The translations under genes were made by a program, and so were the position numbers. A stretch of DNA of 64,000 nucleotides, from contig JAZGTH010000071.1 of NCBI GenBank assembly GCA_036877525.1, positions 1,263,001 to 1,327,000 on the forward strand, given 5' to 3'. This document shows, in pieces, positions 50,908 to 64,000 of this stretch. Numbering within the stretch: the first letter of the stretch is position 1; each line of letters starts with the position of its first letter. This DNA is from Chromobotia macracanthus (Eukaryota; Chordata; Actinopteri; Cypriniformes; Botiidae). The notes under the pieces were generated by a model. That model was not told the DNA's origin, made no database searches, and saw nothing but the letters and a program-made list of their open reading frames with translations.

Positions 50908-51702
50908 GATGCAGCTTTAGTTCAGATCTTTTGTCTTTACTCGTCTGCCCTGTAAACGTAAACAAGCGTTCTTTAATCTCCAATTCATCAACTTTCATTG
51001 TAACTTTTGGAAAAATGTTTACATTATATCACTAATTTGTCACTATAAATGAAAGGGAGTGAACGTGATTGGTTCATTAGCTTGCATTAAAATGAGATGG
51101 ACCAATAGGAATTGATCAGATGTATAGGAGACTTGACAGTGTTATTGAATGACATTTAACGTTGTTTGAGTGGCTTGATTGTTTGTGGGCTGTATAGTGA
51201 AGTGATTTCAGTACACATTTCTTACTACCTGCTTTATCTGTAACTCAAGTCACATTAATGAAAATGGTACAGAAATGTCAGTAGTTAAATGCTGTAGTTA
51301 TTTGTAGCACAATTTGTTCTATAAACTGTTTGTTTAGGGGTCATTAAATCAGAACTGTGGCAAGTAATCTACACAAACTACACAAAGGATTGCTGTATTT
51401 AAAACAGGAAATCGTGAAATCCCACCTCTTCTATTATGAATGTAAATACCTAAAAAGATTTATTGGTTACAAACATCAGATCTTTTCTGGATCATTTCAG
51501 TGTTAAATCAGATGTCCACCCTTTTATCTATTAAACAGTTAAAGCCACAGATATAAACCTGGGAAAATACGGTGTAAAAAGCATCAAACCTTTTCCAAGA
51601 CAAGCTCTGAGGAGACCTTAAAGACATAACTTGGTATTTAATTTTTAAGACGTGCCACTATTTTGAATTCCCTTCTGTCCAGAGCAGATTGTGATGAACG
51701 TA

Positions 51703-51930
51703 CCTGATGAATCTGTGTGAGGCTTGTTTAACTCCAGTAATCCTCCAGAGATGAGATCAGTGAAGATTTGATGGAGATCACGCTCCTCCAGAGCTCCTCC
51801 AAGCATGAGATCCTTTAAACAGGGATGGCCAGATGCTGCAGGTTGGAGGATTGGTTCGAGAATAAGAGCTGGAAGCTGCACTCAGCTCTGCTGGATGCTG
51901 AACGAACACTGAACACTCATTGTTACCGGC
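51703..51930 (-). other. possible non-coding first exon of aspn
   Basis: On the minus strand a consensus donor (atcag/gtacgt) falls at 51703. An acceptor (tttacagggcag) lies just upstream of the aspn start codon, at about 50946. A TATA-like ggcataaaaa is present near 51975. Splicing the two would give a 5'UTR exon like that of mammalian ASPN. The upper boundary is a guess. Confidence 0.35.
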
Positions 51931-54410
51931 CGTATGTTTCCCATCAGCACTTGAACCTGGGCCAGTTTTTTTATGCCTAAATATTCAATGAGCAGGCTGG
52001 ATCCTCTGATGTCCTCACAGAGCTGTACAGTGCCAGCACTCACTGCCTAGCTGTAATTTGACGTATTGAAATATTTCAGATTATCCTGAAGCATAATGTT
52101 GCGTCATGAGTTCGCTCTCTATTTTTAGATTGTGTAGTATGCACCACGTTCTCGTGATATTAGCTTTTTAACATCACGTTTTACTACCATCAGTAAAAAG
52201 TCCAATTGAAATATGCAGCACAAACTTCACTTTTCTAGGCAATTTTGCTTATTACTAACTAGCACCAGGTTCTTGATTAGTTCTATAAAGTAATTTCAGG
52301 ACTATAAAGTAACCTCCACAAGTGTAGCAGATTAAAAGATTAAATAGTTAATCAGATTAACTGTGCACGTTTCACAAGCTTGATAAACAGCAAGTGTCTG
52401 AAAACTTCTGAATATTCAATGTTAATATATGTTAATATATTTTATATTAATATACAAATGTATACTTAACTAGTGTGTGTGTTGTTTTGTCATTTAAAGC
52501 CTAAAGTTAATTTAGCAAAATGTTTTTTGCTTGTGTGTCTTTCTGTAAAATAAATCTACAGATATTTTAATGAAATGGTGACATTTAAACCACATTTACA
52601 AATGCAGAAGTGTCAATATATACACCACTGTATAATTTATATCATTTAGGATTATCAGTTGTGATGATCATGTTCAGGATTATCAGATCTGAATTTTGGC
52701 TGTGTAGATTCATTTAAATCATGGAGGACATTTAATCGGAAGCTACATGCTTGATAATTTTTCCAGGCTCTGTGAAATAAATGTGTGTGGGTTTGGCTGG
52801 GATATGGAGATGATGGAAGTTCCTCTGTCTCATGGTCTGTTGGCTCTGCTGAGTGTTTCTGGCCAGCATTCTTTCCAAACGATAACTGACCTCAGACCAG
52901 TTCATGTTTGTGGTACATTGAGTTGGTGCAGTCAATTAAAAGGATGTAGATATCATGGCTCAGGAAAGGTGGAAATATGTGGATGTGTTTGCCTGTTCAG
53001 GAAGGGTGATGGAGTAATTTTCCTCTCGTTCTCCATTTTTCATTCTTTCTAACATTTCACCTACTCAGCTTCTGAGAAGTGAATAAAAATACAGAAATAA
53101 TCAACACTGTCATTGAGATAAAAATGATGTGCACACGTTATGATGTGTACTTAAAAAACAAAAAATGCTTCTTAAGGAAAATTGTTGTAGTACAAATGTA
53201 AATTCATTTATTTATGGCTGCTAGCAGGATTCAGATTGTGGGTGCTGCAAAAATTCATCACTACACAAGGTACAGTATCAGAGCACAGCCTAAGTTCAGT
53301 TTACTTTAACACAGTGTCATAAAAATCATCACATTATATTGTTGACATTGGCCTTTGCTAGTTTTAATAAACAGTCACTTTTAATTTAGTAGAGTACATT
53401 GTTAATTGTTAATTTACTTGCCCTTCTAAAAATACAGGGCCATTAAACTATACCCAGATACTGCTGAGAGCCAGATGGTGTTTATTTACCAAATAAAACA
53501 AAGTCTATGTGACTAGCACTCCATTCATTAAAGTCACAGACGACTTCAAGCTGCTCAGATGGTCTGTCTTCACCCACTCTTCAGGTTTCTCCTTCCAGGA
53601 AAGATAGTCACAGTAGTTTGAAATGAGTGAAAGCCCAGCACAAGCTCAGAGGCATTGTTCTGAGGTCCACATCTCTCTGGCTATGATGGTGTAGGTTCTG
53701 GAAAGATTTTAAGGAGAAGCAGGAGACTGTGATGTCATGGAGATCATTAATGTGTTTCAGTCTGTGATAAGTCTGTCGGACGTTTCTTCATCTCCTGCAG
53801 CTGTTTCATACTGTGATATTTTCAGAAAGAAATGCAATAAAAAACAACAGGCCTTTGAGGAAATGTATGTAATGACTTACACATTTGAGTGAAAAGAAAA
53901 TTTTGGAATAGAAAACAGTGTTAATTTAGAAGTCAGATAGTGTGTTTGTTTACAGTGTGAGCATTTTTTGAAAAACTTCACTATGACATATCTTATTTAA
54001 TACTGTTATGAAAGGAATAAGATGCATCTCATTAGAAAGTTATAGTCTAATAGTCTATAGTTTTCTCTTGAAATAATGTACAGTTGATATCCATTCATCC
54101 CCTTAAGACACCTACAAAGTCACGTTTAGACAGGTGCTGATATCCACAGCACTGCTGTGATCCCCCAACCATCTTGTCTGGTCTTATATCTTGACTTAAA
54201 CGTGTAAACTTATAAAAGCTAATAAAATAGAATCAATGTAAATACAATCTAAAAATAATCAAGAATAATCTCCCTGGTAGCCATGTTTAGGAGGAAACTA
54301 AATTATTTATATCAGTTATAGTTTTCATGATAGCTGCACGTCACAGGAATATAATTAGTGAATTTTTTGGGTTTTTAGTGGTTTATAATCAGCAGTAGTA
54401 AAGATGACGA
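51931..54410. other. gap between aspn and ecm2; no gene seen
   Basis: About 2.5 kb of AT-rich sequence in the cenpp intron. The plus-strand frame at 52747-53052 has no recognisable motif and no splice or start context, so I do not call it. Confidence 0.6.
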
Positions 54411-57400
54411 CTACTTAATCCTCTGAGGTTTTAGAATGACACTGGAATAGGAACGGACACAGGAGAAAGCTGTGGGCGGTATTTTTCGTGGATCAAGGAA
54501 GTTGTTCTCAAGGCGAAGAGCGACTAGATGGGAATCTTCGTCATTCAAGGGGTCACAGATGGCGTGTTCTGATACATGCCTGTTGGATGAAAAATTAGGA
54601 CACAGTATCTCAAAGTTAAACATGCACTGCAAAACAAATCTTATATAGTATTTTCGTCGTCCTGTGAGACAGGAAGAAACATATTATGAAAACACCTCAT
54701 TGGCAAATTAACAAAATTGTAATGCATAAAACAAGAAAACACAATTTGGACAAATAGGACAAACTACTGAGGCTAGCAACGTACCTTATTTTGTTGTTGT
54801 TGAGTCGGAGGAAGTGTAGCGTCATCATCTCGTTGATTCCAATGGGAATAGCCGTGAGCTGGTTATGGTCTAGACAGAGTTCAGTCATGGTGTTGAATGT
54901 GCCAAAGAAGGACTCTGGCTCAACACCATCTCCGTCCAGTTTGTTGTAGGAGAGGTAAAGGTACTCCAGACCGGGCTGCATGTGTGCAAACACATATCCT
55001 GGAATGCGTTCAATCTGATTTCCTGCCAGCACCAGGTGAACCAGTGACTTCGGCAAGAAGGATGGAACCAGATAGAAGTTGTTGTGTGAGAGATCTATAG
55101 ATTCCAGGTTCCTTGTCGAAATGCAGAGAAATGGGTTTGTTTGTTTGTTTGATTAGGCCTGAAGCAAAAGGTTTCCAATAAAGGAAAATAAACATTTAAC
55201 GGGGGAGTTTGTTTTTAATGAATTAGGGGAAATAATAGTGCGATAAACTTGCATATGATATCTGCATTGTTTTAGTGCCTGGTTTACTAAAGCAATTATG
55301 CAAATTAGGTGACATGTAAACCAATCATAATGCACTTTTCCATTATTTGAGCTGTGATTAATTACATTTTGTGAATAAAACAATCTATACAAATCCGAAT
55401 GTATCTAGAAAGAATCTAGAAAGGTGGCGTGTTTGTGCTGAAAGGCACAATGTGCTTTTATGGTTTCATTGTTGTCATGACACACACCTGTGATTGATCC
55501 AGGCTAATGGCGAAATCCTTGACTCGTCTAATTTATTGTGCGGTAACACAACGACGTTGATGTTTGTGGTGTTGTTAAACGCTGTTTCTGAGATTTCTTC
55601 GATGAGATTGTTTTCCAGGTACAACTCCTGAAAGGCAAAAGTTGTGTGGCATAAATAAACAGAACACTTAACAATAACATTTTATTGGTGCAACTCCAAA
55701 CGACTCTGTGATAAAGCCGTGTTGTCGGTTAGCCATGACTGCTGTTGTAGCTCCCACAGGTAGAAGAAACGATTTGTTTGCAAACCACAAACACTTACAC
55801 AATTAAATTCCACTTCAGAGAGAGTTGGTGCGTGTAAGGGTTGCTCTGTTTCTTGACATTGGTTAACTCCAGAACTAGTTCCCTGCTTTAAGACCCACCT
55901 GTAGAGATTCAGGCAGGCCCTGAGGAATGGTACGGAAGTAGTTCCTGCTCAGTCGAAGGTACGTGAGCTCTTTAAGAAGCTTAAAGGCCAGCGGATTCAC
56001 ATTTCCTTCACTGAGCAAGTTTCCCTCCATTTCCAAGGTAACCAGACTGCTAAGACCTGCCAGGAATGATGAAGTTGTGTAAATATTATTTTGGTGAGGA
56101 ACATTTTGCGCTACTGTTGGTAGATTAAATGCCAGCACTGTTACAGACGCTTATGTTATGCTAACAGTACATACTCACACACAGTAAGCAGTTTTAACTC
56201 GGTGAACGGTTTACCTTCAAAGCTGTTTTCCTCAATTTCCTTCAGATTGTTCTCATTCAGCTTCAGCTCCTGGAGTGTTGACGGCAGCTCCGAGGGAATT
56301 TGTTCCAGAACGTTTCCATCCATGTACAAGCGAGACAGGAATTTAAGACCCTTTAAAAAAGAAAAAAGTTGTAAAAAAAATCACACATCATTAACATTTA
56401 TTGAGGAAGAATGGTTATATACAATACGTTTTCAAATCTTCTTAATAATAATAATGTTCCACTTCGGTTTTCTGGCATTACTATGATATGTATGCTGACC
56501 ATATCATTATTAATAATTAATAATCATTATTCATATTAATAACACACACTAATGTTAATATATCCTCATGGTGTGCTTCCCCAAGCCAGCTCTGTAATCT
56601 GTCAACAAGCAGTTGTTTGGAATCCATATGCTGTATATACAGTATTTGTGTCCATCATTATACGCATTCATTTGCTGATACATACACATATCATATATCA
56701 TACACATATATATTGCTGCTTCACAATAAGATGTTTTTCATAAACTTTGAAGATGGGCAGGGCAGAAAACTTTGTTATTTGTCTTGACTACGTACTGTGG
56801 AATGTTGTTTTTGTTTAAAAGCTTTGCATGAAAACAGGCTTTCAGGCACACGTGTTTGTATTACAGTAGATTTTGTGGAAGTTCTGTTAGGGTCGTACGG
56901 TGTTACCGGGCAGAGCATTTGAAGAAAAGGTCGAGGTAATTCAGCGCTTACAGGTCTGCAGATGGTTTTGTTTTTGCATGCTTGTTAAGAGGTATGGAAG
57001 AAACAGTTGCTTGTCTAAATCCTCTGAAGTTCAAATGGAAGCCCTGAAGTAATGTTCATGTGGACTTATGTGGAACCGGACGCGGCCATGGAAAAGGACA
57101 TTATCTCACTTGCCGGAACTCTGTACGATCCTGTATGCATACTGTAAATCACAGTCTAACTGGTTTACACTCTTAATGGGTGTTTACATTACTTCAGCTG
57201 TTATGTCTATCTGTCTGTCTGTCTGTTTAGTAGCCTATAAAAAATCCCAAACATGTGTCAAGATTAGCCTTTTGCTTTGTATGAAGGTCCATTTCCACCA
57301 GATTCAGTGTGACATAATTAAATTATACGAACATCATATGTTTTTGTACCAGAGCTAGTCTGTCACATGCTGAATTTGTGACATTCTCTGAAAAAAACAG

Positions 57401-60400
57401 TTTTGATGTGCAGAATTTTCCACCATCCAACAAGTTTAAAAGTTTTACACACCCACCAAAACCAGAATTGCAGTTCTGCAGCAATTGCAGCAAAAACGGG
57501 TCATCACAAACAGATCGTCACAGTGCTGTATTTCAAAGTCACTGACAATTCAAAGAGCGAAACTGTTTTAACAACAAGCGTATGTTTCTGTTAATAAAGA
57601 TGTTTACGGGCTTGTTGTTTTAGTAAACAGTAAACATTTAACCTGAACGTTGTGACGAATGATCTTTCTGACAGTTAGTGTGACAATTAAAATTGTTACC
57701 TAGCCCTCAGAATAAACCTGTCAGATTTTTGCAGTGTTACATTTCAAATGAGCTTAAAATTATTTATTATATTAGTTTAAAAATCTCGTTTTCTTGCCAA
57801 AAGGATGTTTGTAAACTTTGTAATGTGGTGTTTAGTAAACCTGTACTTTCAGCTTACTTTAAATGATTGTGGAGCGATGCCAGATGATGAGATCTTGTTT
57901 TTTCCCAAGTCGATCCACTCAAGATTGGGAATGCCATTGAATGCTCCAGCAGGGATGGTTTTGATTTCATTGCCTGGAATTTCACCATGCATGACAAGTT
58001 ATCAAAATCAGTACGACTCAGATCTGTAAACATAAATCCTGACAGTTTAAAACCTGGCAGATGTACTGGTTTAGACTTGCATGTGTCTGAAGTACTCTAG
58101 GTTCTTTATCTCTTATGACCTGTAAAGGGTTATACAGGTATACGGTCTTCCTCACCCTGCAGGTTGAGAGATTTGAGCTCAGGGATGGACAGTGGAGGAA
58201 TGCTCGTCAGTTTAGCATTCTCACAGGTGATGATGACATCAGAAATCGTACAACCAGGAGGAAGTGAGGTGGTGACCCTCTCTGATTCCTCCTCAGCCCA
58301 ATCAGGTTCCTCCTCAGTTGGTTCAGTTTCCTCCTCCGCTGGTTCAGTTGGCTCCTGGAGAGGGGGGAGAGGAGGTGGGGCTGGTGCTGCTGTAGGCTGC
58401 TCTGGTGGCATTTGGAAAACGTCCCCCCTCAACCACAGAGATTCCTCTTCCTCAGCAGCCTCATCACCTCGGAGCCCTTCCTGGGCACGTTCGGCTGCTT
58501 TCTGCAGAGCTCTCAGCATCTCTGTCTCCATCTTGCGAGCCCTTTCCTCCTCATTCCTCCGCTGTTCCTCCATCCTCTTCCTCCTCTCCTCAGCTGCTGC
58601 TCTCTCTTCTTCCTCCTCTCGCAGCCTCCGTTGCTGCTCTTCCATTTCTCTTGCAGCTTTCTCCTCTTTTAACTTCCTCTTGGTTTTCTCTTTCTTCTGC
58701 TTCTTCCTCCTCCTGCGTTCAGCATCTTTTTTGCGAACACGTTCCTTCTCTTCTTTCTGGCTTTCATTCCTGTCTGGATGGCTTCGTGAAATTCTGTTAT
58801 CAGGCTCAGTGGGAACAAGAGGTTCACCGGAAAACTCAGGAACGTCTGCGACTGAGACAGTGGCAGTCATGCATTTATAAGATGAAAAGGAGATCAAAGA
58901 TCACAATTATTAAGACGGTTCAATTTTGTTATTAGCTACTCACTCTCATGTCATTCCAAACTTGTACTCTATTGCATACGGTTACTGTTTATAGTGACCA
59001 CATCTGTCAAGCTTCAAAAAGAAATACCAAAAGACCAAAAGAGAACTATAAAAATATAATTATATACAGCCATATTAATTTGGAATAATAGGAAGGTGAG
59101 TAAAAAACTAAAACCACATTTTTATTTTTGGGTGTACTGTTCCTTTAAATAACAGAAATTGTGCATTGTTGTTGACAGACCTGGGTCTATGCAAATTGGG
59201 CAGCACTCTCCGATTGGTTGAAATTTGAAATGGCACTCCAGGGCAGGACACTTGATTTGGTCACAGACCATCTCTCCACTGGAGCACAGGCAGGTCACGC
59301 ACGGCTTCGGTGACCACACAGTTTTATCAAACATGGTGATTCCCCGAAACACACAGTGCTCGGTTTTCCCTGGAATTAAAGGAAGAATAAAAGCGCATTT
59401 TTATCAGAAGTGCATTCCATCATCAGTCGAACCTGTGATCATGTTACTGTTAGCATGATGCAAACTCAGTTATAAGACAAATACTGTGATGATGAACAAA
59501 CTGCTGAATATTATCTTTATTACTTACCAAACAGGAAAGAGTTTGCAGGGTGATACCAGACACAGGAAACTAACACAGCTCTGTAGGGAATTTTGGTTGA
59601 ATACCTCTCTCATGGAAGCTGGGAATGTTTTTCTTTGGTTTTATATGGACCACATATATGCTGTTATTCACTTTGGCTTCTCAATTGTGTAAATTACAGA
59701 AGGGTTTTTTTACATTGAAACTAAAGACATTTACTGTCTGTTAAAGGTGCTGGTACCATCGGAGCCGGTCCGGCGGTCCGAGCGGCTGTTTGTGATTTAC
59801 AGGGTCAGACTCTCACGTGCAGTCAGTGTGTAGTTATGTGACACCACCACACGGACTAGTCGTGTACCAAACCACTTACACTAACCAGCCTTCTCTTAAA
59901 CCTTTTGGGAGGGCAGTTTTGGGGCTGCATTTGTGGCATAGTGTACACTTACTATACTATGTACACTAAGCGTGTAATATACACTTACTATGGAAGAAAA
60001 CACACCAGCGTACCACAGGGTTTTAAAGCAGAGGTGTGAAGCTTGTTTTTGGTACAGCACTTACATGAATGATTCAGTAACAGTCTTGTGGTTATACTTT
60101 TAACACAGTGTGTGATATTTATTGTCTGGCCCTGTGACCTTCCATTCACCTTCCATTGTAAAAGCCTGATTATATAACCATGTTTCGCTAACAGTTTTTA
60201 AGAAACTGAAATTTGCTGTCTTAACTTTCTTCAAACCTTGAACAATTATTTAAAGTTTTGACTGTCAATGTTGCATTTTAAGCTTTTGTTAAACATCAAG
60301 TAAATCAGGCAGGATATGCATTCAGAAAATCTGCTATTTTTCTTATTTTCTTGCATTTATACAAAATAGCCTCCTTTCTAAACACACGGCCATCTGGTTA

Positions 60401-60773
60401 CTTTCATTCGTCACTCCTTAACGAATTCTCCAGGTTTTAAATCCATGTGGTGATCTGAAAAGAATTCTCTCAACCGAATGGATCTTTCTCTACATGGAAA
60501 ATCCGAACCCCTGTAAGTTATGTACTGACCTGCCGTCACTTCGTAGTTTGGCTTCGGCTCCTTTGTGTTCTTGTAAGACTCAGTGAAAATGGATCCACCC
60601 TGTTCGATGCTTCCTGGCATTCCGCCTCGCTGGAATGAGGCATTCAAGGTCTGTTTCCTCGCTCTCTTTGGTCCAACACCTCTACCTCGTACCAGAAGAC
60701 GTCTCTGATCTTTGGCGAGGCTGACGGTCAGACAAACGAACAGCGACAGCAGCAGGATCAGCTTTAGTCTCAT
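54411..60773 (-). CDS. ecm2: extracellular matrix protein 2, complete
   Basis: Secreted matrix protein with VWC and SLRP-like LRR domains. Nine coding exons: 60773-60530, 59369-59181, 58845-58156, 57973-57858, 56350-56215, 56056-55899, 55627-55488, 55111-54785, 54579-54411; 2169 bases, 722 residues (human about 700), phases all consistent. Signal peptide MRLKLILLLSLFVCLTVSLA; VWC domain about residues 82-144 (TVWSPKPCVTCLCSSGEMVC, IGECCPIC); an extremely charged Lys/Arg/Glu linker (about 165-265) predicted to be helical; two RGD motifs (about 270-272 and 284-286); then LRRs (LTSIPPLSIPELKSLNL, GNEIKTIPAGAFNGIPNLEW, LEMEGNLLSEGNVNPLAF, SLVHLVLAGNQIERIPGYVF, LHFLRLNNNKI); end SYSSVILKPQRIK then TAG. 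The start at 60773 is the first ATG after an acceptor-like tttcag and opens the signal peptide. Upstream UTR exons are not resolved. Confidence 0.94.
58421..58471 (-). other. two RGD motifs in the ECM2 linker
   Basis: GLRGDEA (58471-58463 codes RGD) and LRGDVFQMP (58429-58421 codes RGD) are eleven residues apart. The second aligns with the single human RGD (VRGDMFRMP, from memory). RGD is the classic integrin-binding tripeptide; the first copy looks like an addition in this lineage. Confidence 0.85.

Positions 60774-64000
<3,227 letters not shown>

Noticed and set aside
52747..53052. 101-codon plus-strand frame between aspn and ecm2
   Set aside because: No family motif, no splice context and no coding-like composition.
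58164..58880. 238-codon Ser-rich frame on plus strand
   Set aside because: It is the complement of the Glu/Lys-rich ecm2 exon; its Ser/Phe composition follows from that.

Overview
The window is vertebrate nuclear DNA, almost certainly from a ray-finned fish. Genes are split into many short exons with compact introns, dinucleotide microsatellites are abundant, and every recognisable protein is a vertebrate family at fish-like divergence. The 83-bp repeat family in a stab1 intron and the overall texture suggest a cyprinid, but that is a guess.

Left block (1-17 kb, minus strand). Positions 1-8058 hold the first 27 coding exons of a stabilin (stab1: EGF-like and FAS1 domains, scavenger receptor), all in frame, with the 3' part beyond the left edge. 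Upstream on the same strand, 10.5-16.5 kb, lie the exons of nischarin (nisch), in order and still separated by introns but broken by several frameshifts and lacking the 5' (PX-domain) exons: a decayed, non-processed pseudogene. In human (from memory) NISCH and STAB1 are neighbours in the same order and orientation.

Middle (17-27 kb). A 0.5-kb TG/TCTG/CT microsatellite abuts the broken end of nisch. Next comes a GC-rich intronless plus-strand gene, 18703-19338, sharing a distinctive motif with CCER1, then about 7 kb with no gene that I can see.

Right block (26.4-64 kb). nol8 (minus, complete, nucleolar RNA-binding protein) is head to head with cenpp (plus, CENP-P kinetochore protein). Five coding exons of cenpp are present, and its next intron runs past the right edge. 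Nested antisense inside that intron are the extracellular-matrix leucine-rich-repeat genes, in the order known from human 9q22: ogn (complete), omd (a pseudogene with in-frame stops, frameshifts and deletions), aspn (complete, with a 13-aspartate tract) and ecm2 (complete, with VWC domain, very charged linker and two RGD motifs).

Overall: four complete genes (nol8, ogn, aspn, ecm2), one complete intronless gene (CCER1-like), two partial genes (stab1, cenpp) and two decayed genes (nisch, omd). The two losses beside intact neighbours are the main surprise. They would fit one copy of a duplicated genome, or real lineage losses. No bacterial-type features, CRISPR arrays or convincing RNA genes were seen.
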